A DNA stretch of 64,000 nucleotides from Microbacterium sp. AG1240 (lineage in GTDB: Bacteria; Actinomycetota; Actinomycetes; Actinomycetales; Microbacteriaceae): the NCBI RefSeq assembly GCF_003635115.1, contig NZ_RBXJ01000001.1:310001-374000 (forward strand), in the 5' to 3' direction. Under the pieces are notes generated by a model, which saw only the letters and a program-made list of their open reading frames with translations, was not told where the DNA came from and made no database searches. The position numbers and the translations under genes are program-made. This document shows, in pieces, positions 25,377 through 34,236 of this stretch. The first letter of the stretch is position 1; every line of letters starts with the position of its first letter.

Positions 25377-26908
25377 CCGATCCACGGCGGGCCGGCCTCC
25401 TCCCCGAGGCCGCGGAGTACGTCGTCGTCGGAGGAGGGACGGCGGGGAGCGCCGTCGCCGCGCGTCTGGCAGAAGCCGGGCGCGACGTTCTCGTGCTCGA
25501 AGCCGGCCCCGACTTCGGGCCCCAGGGCGCCGCGTCGTGGCCCGCGGACTTCGTCGACGCGACGAGGCTCGGCCGCTCGCACGACTGGGGCTACGACTCG
25601 GGTGACACCTACCCGTGGACGATCGGCTTCGAGCGCGCGCGGGCCATCGGGGGCAGCTCCGACGTCAACGGGTGCACGCAGACCTGGGGCCATCGGCGCG
25701 ACTACGACGCGTGGGCAGAGGCGGGCCTGGTGGGCTGGGCGGCCGACGACCTCGCGCCGCTGTTCGCCGGCGGAATGGAACGGATGCGGGTGCGCCAATT
25801 CGCAGCGGACGAGCTGACCCCCTGGCAGCACGCCTGGTACGACGCCGCGCCCGCGGTCGGCATGCCGCGTCTGACGAGCCTGAACGATCTCGACGAGGCG
25901 GCCGGGTTCGCCCCCGAAGCAATGAACATCCAGGACGGTGTGCGCATCAACGCCTCCTTCGCGTACCTCGACCCGGTGCGCGGCCTGGCGCACCTGCGCA
26001 TCGTCGGAGATGCGCTCGTCGACCGAGTGGTCGTGGAGCGCGGGGTGGCGACCGGTGTCGTGGTGCACCACCGCGGCGAGGTCGTGACCGTTCGGGCGGG
26101 CACGGTCGTCCTCGCCGGCGGCGCCTACAACTCCCCGACCATCCTCCTGCGCTCGGGCATCGGCCCCTTCGCGCAGCTCGCTCCCCTGGGCATCCCGCTC
26201 GTGCACCACCTGCCGGGTGTCGGCGAGAACCTCCACGACCAGCCGTTCCTCCTGATGAGCTTCGCCGGATCCGACCGGATGGCGGCCGACATGGACGCCG
26301 CGCGCGCGACCGGCTGGACCCCCGACGAACAGGCGATGGGGAAGGCCGCGTCGAGCCTGGAGACCGAGGCGTTCGACCTCCACTTCCTCCCGTACAGCCC
26401 GACGCACCGCGGCGACGACAAGCGGTGGAGCATCGGCACCTCGGCGCTGCTGCCGCGGTCACGAGGGTTCGTGCGCCTGCGCAGCGCCGACCCCGAGGCG
26501 AAGCCCTGGATCGACCACCGGTTCCTCTCCGACGCGGAGGGCGCCGACGTGGCGATGCTGATCGAAGGAGCGGTCATGCTGCGAGAGCTCGCGGCGACCT
26601 CCGCTTTGTCGCCGCTCGTCGGCGCCGAGATCCATCCCGGTCCCGAGACCTTCGCCCGCGACGCGCTCGCCGCCCACCTCTACCGGCATCCCGACAACTA
26701 CTGGCACCCGGTGGGCACGTGTCGGATGGGGGTCGCCGGGGATCCGGGCGCCGTCGTCGACGAGCGCGCTCGCGTCCACGGCATCGACGGACTCCGCGTC
26801 GCCGATGCGTCGATCATGCCGCGCATCCCGCGGGCGACGACCGCGATGCCGTCGGTCGTGATGGGCGAGAAGGTCGCGGCCATGCTGCTCGAGGAGGCCA
26901 CCGCATGA
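25373..26908 (+). CDS. GMC-family FAD oxidoreductase
   Basis: A 511-aa flavoprotein of the glucose-methanol-choline family, oxidising an alcohol to an aldehyde. The FAD-binding motif VVVGGGTAGSAVAARLAEAG lies at residues about 17-36, ERARAIGGSSDVNG is the GMC signature 1 region, and the C-terminal HPVGTCRMG contains the catalytic His. The length is typical of choline-dehydrogenase or alcohol-dehydrogenase members. It overlaps both neighbours by 4 nt, so the isochorismatase-GMC-amidase trio is tightly coupled. Confidence 0.9.
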   Translation: MTDPRRAGLLPEAAEYVVVGGGTAGSAVAARLAEAGRDVLVLEAGPDFGPQGAASWPADFVDATRLGRSHDWGYDSGDTYPWTIGFERARAIGGSSDVNGCTQTWGHRRDYDAWAEAGLVGWAADDLAPLFAGGMERMRVRQFAADELTPWQHAWYDAAPAVGMPRLTSLNDLDEAAGFAPEAMNIQDGVRINASFAYLDPVRGLAHLRIVGDALVDRVVVERGVATGVVVHHRGEVVTVRAGTVVLAGGAYNSPTILLRSGIGPFAQLAPLGIPLVHHLPGVGENLHDQPFLLMSFAGSDRMAADMDAARATGWTPDEQAMGKAASSLETEAFDLHFLPYSPTHRGDDKRWSIGTSALLPRSRGFVRLRSADPEAKPWIDHRFLSDAEGADVAMLIEGAVMLRELAATSALSPLVGAEIHPGPETFARDALAAHLYRHPDNYWHPVGTCRMGVAGDPGAVVDERARVHGIDGLRVADASIMPRIPRATTAMPSVVMGEKVAAMLLEEATA

Positions 26909-28317
26909 CCGACCGGATCACCGCCCTCAGCGCCCGCACGCTCGCCGAGGCGATCCGCACCCGGCGGCTCTCGTCGGAGGAGGTCGTCGCCGCTCACCTC
27001 GCACGCATAGACGAGCTCAACCCCGCGATCAACGCGATCGTCAGCTATCAGCCCGAGGTCGCCCTCGAGACCGCGCGCGAACGCGATCGCGAACTCGCTC
27101 GGGGCGTGATCCGCGGGCCGATGCACGGTCTGCCGATCGCTGTGAAAGACCTCATGGACGTGGCGGGGCTGCCCACCAGCCACGGGTCGCGGATCTACGC
27201 GGGCCGGGTCGCCGCCGACGACAGCGTCATCGCCTCCCGGCTCCGCGAGGCGGGCGTCGTGTTCGTCGGCAAGACGAACACCCCCGAGTTCGGGGCGGGG
27301 TCGCACACCTTCAACGAGGTGTTCGGCCCGACGCGCAACCCCTACGACACCACCCGAAGCGCCGGGGGGAGCAGCGGAGGAGCCGCCGCGGCGGTCACGA
27401 CCGGGATGCTGCCCTTCGCCGACGGATCCGACCTCGGCGGCAGCATCCGCAATCCCGCCTCGTTCGGAAACCTCGTGGGGCTCCGACCGACCGCGGGACG
27501 CGTCGCCTCCGCGCGGCCGGGCAATGCGTGGGACCCCGGATCGGTGCTCGGCGCCCTCACGCGCGACGTGGCCGACACCGCCCTGTTCCTCTCGGTGATC
27601 TCCGCTCCCGAGCGTCGAGCGCCCCTGTCGATCGACGAAGACCCCGATCTCTTCCTCTCGCTCGCGCCCCGATCGTTCCGAGGTGCGCGGATCGCCTACT
27701 CTCCCGACCTCGGCGGTCTTCCGCTCGACCCCGAGGTGCGCGAGGCGACGGCAGCGGCGGCGCGACTGGCGAGCGACCTGGGCGCCGAGGTGGTCGAGGT
27801 CGACATCGACCTGACGGAGGCCGACCTCGTGTTCGAGACGTTCCGTTCGCTGGAGTTCCTCGACGCGCACGGCGAGGATGCGGCGCTCCACCCCGACCTC
27901 GTCAAGCAGACCGTTCGCGACGACGTCTCGTGGGCCGATGGCATCGACGCGCGTCTGCTCAACCGCGCGGCGGGAGCTCGCACGCGTCTGTTCCGACGCT
28001 TCCAATCGCTGCTCGGCGAGTACGACATGCTGCTGGCTCCGACGACGCAGGTGCTGCCGTTCCCGATCGAGTGGGAGTACCCGACCGAGATCGAGGGCGT
28101 GGCGATGGAGCGCTACTACACCTGGCAACGCTCGTGCAGCCGCATCACGGCGACGGCGATGCCCGCGGTGTCGATGCCGATGGCCTTCTCGCGCGGGGGC
28201 CTTCCGATCGGAGTGCAGTTCGTCGGGCCGTACCGTGGCGACCGTCTGCTTCTCGAGTTCGCCCTGACCTGGGAGAGCGCCGTCGGAGACGTCATGGCGC
28301 GCCGGCCGGCCGTGTGA
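26905..28317 (+). CDS. Amidase (amidase-signature family)
   Basis: A 470-aa serine amidase with the Ser-cisSer-Lys triad: Lys in IAVKDLMDVAG, cis-Ser in SAGGSSGGAAAAV and nucleophile Ser in SDLGGSIRNPASFG. It hydrolyses carboxylic amides to acid and ammonia or amine. It is the last gene of the Rieske operon and has a second family member at 32097 with matching SDSGGSIRYPS. A 12-bp perfect inverted repeat begins at the stop codon. Confidence 0.93.
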   Translation: MTDRITALSARTLAEAIRTRRLSSEEVVAAHLARIDELNPAINAIVSYQPEVALETARERDRELARGVIRGPMHGLPIAVKDLMDVAGLPTSHGSRIYAGRVAADDSVIASRLREAGVVFVGKTNTPEFGAGSHTFNEVFGPTRNPYDTTRSAGGSSGGAAAAVTTGMLPFADGSDLGGSIRNPASFGNLVGLRPTAGRVASARPGNAWDPGSVLGALTRDVADTALFLSVISAPERRAPLSIDEDPDLFLSLAPRSFRGARIAYSPDLGGLPLDPEVREATAAAARLASDLGAEVVEVDIDLTEADLVFETFRSLEFLDAHGEDAALHPDLVKQTVRDDVSWADGIDARLLNRAAGARTRLFRRFQSLLGEYDMLLAPTTQVLPFPIEWEYPTEIEGVAMERYYTWQRSCSRITATAMPAVSMPMAFSRGGLPIGVQFVGPYRGDRLLLEFALTWESAVGDVMARRPAV

Positions 28318-28358
28318 GGGGCGGCCGTCCCGACATGCCGTCGAGGCGGCCGCCCCTC
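28316..28358. terminator. Bidirectional hairpin overlapping the amidase stop
   Basis: GAGGGGCGGCCG (28316-28327) pairs perfectly with CGGCCGCCCCTC (28347-28358). It lies between the convergent amidase and binding-protein genes and starts inside the amidase TGA. Confidence 0.78.
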
Positions 28359-28371
28359 GCCGGTCACCTGG

Positions 28372-29436
28372 TCAGCTCGTGAGCCACTCGGTGTAGCGGT
28401 CGTTCATCTCGTCGTACAGTTCGGCGCGGTTGTCGGCGTCGGCCCAGATGATCTCCGTGTGCTCCGGGGCGTTGGGCAGCGCCGCGATCTCGTCGTCGGA
28501 GAGGTACTCGAACGCTGCCGAGCTCGAGGGGCCGTAGTTCGTGCGGCGCGAGAACTCGGCCTGGAGTTCCGGATCGGCGAGGAACTCCGCGAGCGCGAAG
28601 GTCGCGGACGGGTTCTTCGCGCTGGAGGGGACGACGAAGGGGTTCGCCTCGACGAGTGCCTGGTCCCACGACACGGTCACGTCGAGTCCCGCGTTCTTCA
28701 GGGCTGCGAACTGCCCGTTCGGGGAGAACGCGATGGACGCGCCGCCGGCGCTCAGCAGCTGCTGCACCTGCGGGTACTCGGTGTAGAACACCATGTCGGG
28801 CTTGAGCTCGTCGAGCTTCGCCGTCGCGCGGTCGAGGTCGAGCGGGTAGAGGTCGTCGGGGGCGACGCCGTCGGCGAGGAGGGCGGCTTCGAACATGAAG
28901 TCGGAGTACTCTCCCGGCACCGCGCGCTTGCCGGGATAGGTCTCCGTGTCCCAGAAGTCGGCCCAGGTCTGAGGGCCCCCGTCGGGGAAGGTCGAGGCGA
29001 GATAGCCCTGGGCGTACCCGATGATGGGCGTCGCGATCGTGTACTCGGCGACATCCGGCGAGAGCTGGTCGGAACGGGGGACGCTCTCGGGGAGCGCGAC
29101 GAGGTTGTCGGAGTAGAGCACGACCTCCGCCATGCCCGTCATCATCGTGTCGTAGTCGCCCTCCTCTCCTTCGAGCATCTGGTATTGAACGCTCGCGGCG
29201 AGGGTCGTCGCGACCACCTCGACGCCCGTCTCCTCCGTGAAGGGCGCGAAGAAGACCTCTTGGAAGGCCTCGTTCGTCGGGCCCCCGTAGTCGGCCCAGA
29301 CGATCTGGCCCGACACCTTCGCCGGGTCGTTCGAGCTCGTCGGAGCGGTCTCCCCGCTCGCGCACGCCGTCGTCGCCAGCGCGACGACGGCCAGCGCGCC
29401 GCCGACCAGCATCCTTCGTCTTCCTTGTATCCCCAT
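28372..29436 (-). CDS. ABC transporter lipoprotein, spermidine/putrescine-type binding protein 1
   Basis: A 354-aa extracellular solute-binding lipoprotein of the PotD/Fbp-like class. The signal peptide ends in the lipobox LATTAC (Cys25). The mature part begins with SGQIVWADYGGPTNEAFQ, which is also found in the protein at 34237. The two share TWADFWDTETYPGKRA-like and LYPLDLDRATAKLDELKPD segments, so they are recent paralogues. ATG 29436 lies just downstream of operator pair c. No permease is encoded beside it; it probably feeds the permease/ATPase set at 35500-38310. Ligand unknown. Confidence 0.88.
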   Translation of the reverse strand: MGIQGRRRMLVGGALAVVALATTACASGETAPTSSNDPAKVSGQIVWADYGGPTNEAFQEVFFAPFTEETGVEVVATTLAASVQYQMLEGEEGDYDTMMTGMAEVVLYSDNLVALPESVPRSDQLSPDVAEYTIATPIIGYAQGYLASTFPDGGPQTWADFWDTETYPGKRAVPGEYSDFMFEAALLADGVAPDDLYPLDLDRATAKLDELKPDMVFYTEYPQVQQLLSAGGASIAFSPNGQFAALKNAGLDVTVSWDQALVEANPFVVPSSAKNPSATFALAEFLADPELQAEFSRRTNYGPSSSAAFEYLSDDEIAALPNAPEHTEIIWADADNRAELYDEMNDRYTEWLTS

Positions 29437-29453
29437 GACACCCTCCCTTTTAT

Positions 29454-29480
29454 GGATCCAACAGACTAATGTTAGGATCC
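29454..29480. promoter_or_regulatory. VanR-type operator pair c (divergent)
   Basis: GGATCC at 29454-29459 (TTATGGATCCAAC) and 29475-29480, 21 bp apart. TAATGT (29467-29472) between them fits a -10 for the rightward M24 operon. The leftward binding-protein gene starts 18 bp from the first core. Confidence 0.82.
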
Positions 29481-29541
29481 AATCTGTTTCCCGTGGGTAA
29501 CGGCGCATTGCGATCGGAATCCGCCCGACCGGAGGTGCCGC

Positions 29542-30723
29542 ATGACGCGAATCGTCCCCGAGGGGCTGCCGTTCCCGCTCGACGAGTACGAATCCCGCCA
29601 TGCCGCCCTTCGCGCGGCGATGGTCGTGCGAGGAATAGACACCCTGTTCGTCACGTCGCCGACGAACCTCTGCTACCTCACCGGATACGTCGCGAGCTGG
29701 TACGCACCGAGGCTGCCCATCGGCGCGCTGATCCGGGCCGCCGAGTCCGAGATCGTCATCGTCGACTGGTCGCGGCACGTCGATTACATCCCGCTGACGG
29801 CGATCCACGACGCGATCGAGCTCATCGACTACGGAACGGCGGCGAGCGAGGTCGTGCAGGCGATTCGACGCAGGGGGTGGCACGAGGGGGCCGTCGCGAT
29901 CGAGTGGCACGCCCCCAACCCCGTGGCGGGGATCGTCCGCGACCTCGTCTCGGGTCTTCGCGCGATCGGTGCCGAGCTCGTCGAGGGCGACTACCTCGTC
30001 GACGATCTGCGGGTGTACAAGTCCGCCGCCGAGCGGGCGAAGATCGTCCGCGCCGCCGAGATGGCCGACGGTGCGTTCGAAGAACTGCGCGAGAAGCTGC
30101 GCCCGGGCCTGACGGAGCTCGAGGTATCGGCTCTCATCACCACGCTCCTGGCCGAGCGGGGATCGGAGGTGCCCGCCCAGCATGCCCTGGTCTCATCCGG
30201 CCCGACGGCGTGGGCCGACGTGCACGCCTTCCCGTCGCGGCGGGTGATCGAGCGCGGTGACATCGTGTCGGTCGACGCCTCCGGTGTCGTCGATCGGTAC
30301 CACGCCAACCTCAGCCGCGCATTCGTCGTGGACGGGTGGAACGACAAGGCCGAGGAGTACCTCCAAGCGGGCGCGGCGAGCTTGGCCACGCTGTGCCGGG
30401 AGGCGCGGAACGGGGAGAGCCCCGCGGGGGCGATGGCGGCGGCCGAGCGGGAACTGCGCGAGAGGGTGTCGAGTCGGAACATCTGGTGGGTCGGCGGCTA
30501 CGGCTTCGGGCTCGCGTTCCCGCCCAGCTGGGTCGGTCATACGTACCTGGCCGATGATGGACCCCACCGGGCCGACCTTGCGCCGGGCTACGTCTCGAAC
30601 TTCGAGACGGTGCTGTTCGATCGCGAAGCCGGGTTCGAGGCCGCCGCGATCGACACGGTGCTCGCCACGGAGGACGGCCTGGCACCGCTCTCCCGCATCC
30701 CGCGCGGACTGCTGCGCACCTGA
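29542..30723 (+). CDS. M24-family (creatinase / ectoine-hydrolase-like) protein
   Basis: A 393-aa protein with the creatinase N-terminal domain (about 15-150) and the pita-bread M24 domain (about 165-393). Classic M24 peptidases use five metal ligands; here the segment VSVDASGVVDRYHANLSRAFV has the first Asp but Asn where the second Asp would be, and the His of the GHGIG-like loop is Tyr (WVGGYGFGLAFPPSWVG). This pattern resembles metal-free members such as creatinase, or ectoine hydrolase, whose GYGFGxAxPP stretch is similar. It likely opens a lactam/cyclic amidine or cleaves an N-acyl bond. It is first in a four-gene run (29542-34088). Confidence 0.82.
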   Translation: MTRIVPEGLPFPLDEYESRHAALRAAMVVRGIDTLFVTSPTNLCYLTGYVASWYAPRLPIGALIRAAESEIVIVDWSRHVDYIPLTAIHDAIELIDYGTAASEVVQAIRRRGWHEGAVAIEWHAPNPVAGIVRDLVSGLRAIGAELVEGDYLVDDLRVYKSAAERAKIVRAAEMADGAFEELREKLRPGLTELEVSALITTLLAERGSEVPAQHALVSSGPTAWADVHAFPSRRVIERGDIVSVDASGVVDRYHANLSRAFVVDGWNDKAEEYLQAGAASLATLCREARNGESPAGAMAAAERELRERVSSRNIWWVGGYGFGLAFPPSWVGHTYLADDGPHRADLAPGYVSNFETVLFDREAGFEAAAIDTVLATEDGLAPLSRIPRGLLRT

Positions 30724-30765
30724 CCGTCCGTCGCGGCCGGCGAGCCGCACGAGGAAGGAACACCC

Positions 30766-32100
30766 GTGATCGAGACCGTCGTCTACCTCGCTCCGATCGT
30801 CACGATGGACCCCGAACGGCCCCGCGCCGAGGCGTTCGCCGTGCAGGGAGAGCGGATCCTGGCCGTCGGGACGGCGGCGGAGGTGCGCGCCGCGGTGCCC
30901 GACGGCACGAGGGAGGAGCGCCTCGGCGGCGTGGTGCTCCCGGGGCTGATCGATGCGCACCTGCACATGGAGCGCGCCGGGCTCAAAGCGCTCGACTACC
31001 TGTCCGAGACCGACGGCGTCGACCGCTACATCGAGGCGATGCGCGACAGCTTCGACGACGACGGCCCGGTCGCTCCGCCCTTCGAGGACCGCGTGCGCGC
31101 CCTCGAGCGGGTCCAGCCCCTCTTCCACGCGCTCGGCTTCACCGGGATCGTGGATCCCGCCGTCACCATCGACGAGATGCGCGGTTACCAGGAGGCGCAT
31201 CGCCGCGGCGCGCTCACGATGCGCACGGTCGCCATGCCGTACCTCGAGATCGGATCCGCGGCGATCCCCGACGTCGACGCCGCGATCGCGCACCTCGACG
31301 GCACGGGCGTCTCGACCGGCTTCGGCGACGAGTTCCTGCGTATCGGGCCGATCAAGGTCTATCTGGACGGTGAGGCGTTGAAGGGCCAGGCGCTCCTCGA
31401 GGAGCCCTGGGATGCTGCGGGATACCGCGGCGAGCAGCGCCTCTCCACCGCCGACTTCGGCCGGCTCGTCGCCTGGTGTGCCGAGCACGGTTGGGGAGTC
31501 GGGACCCACGCCGTCGGTTCGGCGGCCGTCGCGATCGTCGCCGCGGCCTACGCCGAGGCGGGGGAGGCGGTGCGGGAGAGGCGCTTCCAGTTCATCCACG
31601 CCTACCTCGAGCCGAGCGCTGAGAGCATCGCGTCGGGCGCCCGGTCGGGAACGATCGCCTCGCTCCAGCCGTCGATCATCTGGCACAACGGCGCCGGGCT
31701 CCGTCGTTCGCTGGGCGCGCGCGCCGAGCGCGCCAACCCGGTGCGCAGCTGGCTCGACGCCGGCGCGACCGTGGCCTTCGGCTCGGACGGCCCGTTCTTC
31801 GCCTTCGACCCCCGCTTCCTCGTGTGGCAGGCCGTCACGCGACGCGTCGCCGGTGAGGACGAACCGCTCGCCGCAAGCGAGTCGATCACCGTCGCCGAGG
31901 CGCTCGCGGCCTACACGACCGGTGCGGCCGTCGCCGCCCTCGCCGACCACCACCGCGGCATGATCCGCCCGGGGTATCTCGCCGACTGGGCGCTGTGGGG
32001 CGAAGACCCCCTCGCCGTGCCGATCGACGACCTCCCCCGCATCCCCGTCCGCCGAACCGACGTCGGCGGACGCACCGTCTACGTCCAGGAGAACCGATGA
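30766..32100 (+). CDS. Metal-dependent amidohydrolase (YtcJ-like, Amidohydrolase_3)
   Basis: A 444-aa zinc amidohydrolase. Metal and catalytic residues visible are HxH in IDAHLHME, Lys in IKVYLDGEALKG, His in GTHAVGS, His in IHAYLEPS and Asp in GSDGPFF, followed by the C-terminal composite beta-sandwich strand GMIRPGYLADWALWGEDP. The GTG start at 30766 follows GAGGAAGGAA. Its stop overlaps the next amidase start. The family contains N-substituted formamide and cytosine/guanine-type deaminase relatives; the substrate is not predictable. Confidence 0.9.
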   Translation: MIETVVYLAPIVTMDPERPRAEAFAVQGERILAVGTAAEVRAAVPDGTREERLGGVVLPGLIDAHLHMERAGLKALDYLSETDGVDRYIEAMRDSFDDDGPVAPPFEDRVRALERVQPLFHALGFTGIVDPAVTIDEMRGYQEAHRRGALTMRTVAMPYLEIGSAAIPDVDAAIAHLDGTGVSTGFGDEFLRIGPIKVYLDGEALKGQALLEEPWDAAGYRGEQRLSTADFGRLVAWCAEHGWGVGTHAVGSAAVAIVAAAYAEAGEAVRERRFQFIHAYLEPSAESIASGARSGTIASLQPSIIWHNGAGLRRSLGARAERANPVRSWLDAGATVAFGSDGPFFAFDPRFLVWQAVTRRVAGEDEPLAASESITVAEALAAYTTGAAVAALADHHRGMIRPGYLADWALWGEDPLAVPIDDLPRIPVRRTDVGGRTVYVQENR

Positions 32101-33524
32101 CCGATACCGCCCTGCACGCCTGGTCCGCCCGCGAACTCGCTGCCGCCGTCGCCGCCCGCGACGTCTCCGCCGTGGAGGTCATGCGCGCCCACCTCGCGCG
32201 CATCGAGGAGTTCGAGGGGAGGATCGCGGCGTTCGTGTCGCTCCTTCCCGAGTCGGAGTCGCTCGCGATGGCCGAGCAGGCCGACCGGGCGGTCGCGCGC
32301 GGCGACCGGCTCGGCGTGCTCCACGGACTCCCGACGGGCGTGAAAGACCTCATGGACGTCGCCGGCCTGCCGACCTCGCAGGGGTCCGCCGCCTACGCGT
32401 CCGAGCCGCCGGCCACCCGCGACAGCGTGTTGGCCGAGCATCTCCGCCGTGCCGGGGCGCTCATCATCGGCAAGACGAACACGCCCGAGATCGGGCTCGG
32501 AACCCTCACCTTCAATCCCGTCCGCGGGGTCTGCCGCAATCCGTGGGATCTCAGCAGGCACGCGGGCGGATCGAGCGGGGGAGCGGCGGCGGCCGTGGCG
32601 GCCGGAATGCTGCCCATCGCCGACGGATCCGACAGCGGCGGCAGCATCCGCTACCCCTCGTCGTTCTGCAACACGGTGGGTCTGCGGCCCACCCCGGGAA
32701 TGGTTCCCAGCGGGCGCACCGGCAACGGGTGGGATCCCCACGGGGTCGCCGGTCCGATGGCGCGCGACTCGCGAGACGCGGCGCTGATGCTCGCCGGTAT
32801 CGCCGGGCACGATCGGCGCTGGCCCATCTCGTGGGTCGACGAGCCGCGCGCGCTCGCCGATCTGGACGAGATCGACCTCTCCGGACTCCGGCTCGGCTGG
32901 AGCCCCGATGTCTGGGGACTCCCGATCGACCGCGAGGTGCGTCGCGTGCTCGCCGACGCGCGCCGACGCTTGGAGAGCGCGGGGGTCGTGGTCATCGACG
33001 TGGAGCCCGATCTCGACGGGGCCGATGAGGCGTGGCAGGCGATCGAGATGTTCGGCTTCGCCGGCGACGCACGGCCCCGCTTCGCCGAGGGACGCACCGG
33101 GTTCCGCGACGACTACCTGCGCAACGTCCAGGAGGGATTCGACCTGTCGGCGACGGAGCTGATGGATGCCCTCGCCCACCGCACCGAGCTGTTCCGCCGC
33201 ACCGCGGCCGTGTTGCAGGAGGTCGACGCCATCGTCTATCCCGCGACGCCGGTAGCCGCCCCGCCGGCCGAGGTCGAGTGGGTCGCGGAGGTGGACGGCG
33301 TCGCCTTCGACCGCTACTTCCTCTGGCAGCGCGCGGCCTGCCGCCTCACCGTGACCGGCCACCCGGTGCTCGCCACCCCGGCGGGCTTCACTCAGGGCGG
33401 TCTTCCGGTGGGCATGCAGCTCGTCGGGGCGTCGCGGCGCGACGCGCGGCTGCTCGCGATCGGTGCCGCCATCGAGTCCGCGCTCGGACTCGTCGGAGCC
33501 GCGCCCACGGCGATCCGGGCCTGA
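32097..33524 (+). CDS. Amidase (amidase-signature family), second copy
   Basis: A 475-aa serine amidase with Lys in TGVKDLMDVAGLPTSQGS, cis-Ser in HAGGSSGGAAAAVAAGMLP and nucleophile Ser in SDSGGSIRYPSSF. It is paralogous to the enzyme at 26905: the surrounding KDLMDVAGLPTS and GMLPxADGSD strings are shared, which suggests duplication within the cluster. It overlaps the upstream amidohydrolase by 4 nt and is followed after 3 bp by an unknown gene. Confidence 0.93.
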   Translation: MTDTALHAWSARELAAAVAARDVSAVEVMRAHLARIEEFEGRIAAFVSLLPESESLAMAEQADRAVARGDRLGVLHGLPTGVKDLMDVAGLPTSQGSAAYASEPPATRDSVLAEHLRRAGALIIGKTNTPEIGLGTLTFNPVRGVCRNPWDLSRHAGGSSGGAAAAVAAGMLPIADGSDSGGSIRYPSSFCNTVGLRPTPGMVPSGRTGNGWDPHGVAGPMARDSRDAALMLAGIAGHDRRWPISWVDEPRALADLDEIDLSGLRLGWSPDVWGLPIDREVRRVLADARRRLESAGVVVIDVEPDLDGADEAWQAIEMFGFAGDARPRFAEGRTGFRDDYLRNVQEGFDLSATELMDALAHRTELFRRTAAVLQEVDAIVYPATPVAAPPAEVEWVAEVDGVAFDRYFLWQRAACRLTVTGHPVLATPAGFTQGGLPVGMQLVGASRRDARLLAIGAAIESALGLVGAAPTAIRA

Positions 33525-33527
33525 CCG

Positions 33528-34088
33528 GTGTCGAGCCGCGAGATCGTCGTCCCCTACGTCCGGGTCGATCGTCCTCCCGCGCTCGGCGAGGCGGGATTGC
33601 GCGTCACCGTCGGGATCCGCCCCGACCGCCCCGTCGGCCAGGGGCCGCAGGGCGCGCTCGCGCACGCGCTCGACGCGGCGGGGTGGTGGATCGGCGTCGG
33701 CGACGACGGCCGCGCGACGGTCGGGATGGGAACGACGGCGGGGCCGGTGAGCCTCTCCGCGGGCGACCCGCTCGCGGCGGGGGAGTGGGCGGAGATCGCC
33801 GTCCGCATCCCCGGGCGGCCCGGCGATCGGCTCGAGGTCGTCGTCCGGCCGTCTTCGGGAGCCGCCTCGCCGGTGCGTTCCGTCGTGGTGGGCGCGCGGC
33901 TCGTCGCCGCTCCGGGCCCGCTCCTGTGGGGATGCCGAGGGCTGCGTGATCGCCGGGTGCCGCAGCATCCGTTCCTCGGCGCGATCGGTCCGGTGCGCGT
34001 CGACGACGGCTCCTCGACGGTGGCGTGGAGCGAGGTGTTCGGCATCGACGCCGGCCTGCTCGGCACGACCCCCGCCGCCGTGCTCTGA
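33528..34088 (+). CDS. Hypothetical protein, possibly a beta-sandwich fold
   Basis: A 186-aa protein I do not recognise. It has no signal peptide or membrane helix. The sequence is strand-rich (WWIGVGDDGRATVGMG, WAEIAVRIPGRPGDRLEVVVRP, LVAAPGPLLWGCRG) and ends with HPFLGAIGPVRVDDGSSTVAWSEVFG, which is reminiscent of LamG-like jelly-roll segments (FxGxIxxxRV). Such domains occur in N,N-dimethylformamidase-type proteins, but that link is only suggestive. It is 3 bp downstream of the amidase and ends the operon, so it may be an accessory or substrate-binding subunit. The GTG start is the only one giving close operon spacing. Confidence 0.65.
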   Translation: MSSREIVVPYVRVDRPPALGEAGLRVTVGIRPDRPVGQGPQGALAHALDAAGWWIGVGDDGRATVGMGTTAGPVSLSAGDPLAAGEWAEIAVRIPGRPGDRLEVVVRPSSGAASPVRSVVVGARLVAAPGPLLWGCRGLRDRRVPQHPFLGAIGPVRVDDGSSTVAWSEVFGIDAGLLGTTPAAVL

Positions 34089-34126
34089 CTCTGTTACACA
34101 CACGAAACAGTCGAGACACACGAGGG

Positions 34127-34153
34127 GGATCCATGTGCTACACAATTGGATCC
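34127..34153. promoter_or_regulatory. VanR-type operator pair d
   Basis: GGATCC at 34127-34132 and 34148-34153 (AATTGGATCCATT context), 21 bp apart. CACAAT (34141-34146) between them is a -10 candidate. It lies 84 bp before the second binding-protein gene. Confidence 0.82.
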
Positions 34154-34236
34154 ATTACCCCACCCCGGGCGCCCTACCCGACGGAGCCCGCCCCGCACCA
34201 TCTCGCACTGCACGTCTTCGAGAGGAAACCCATCGC

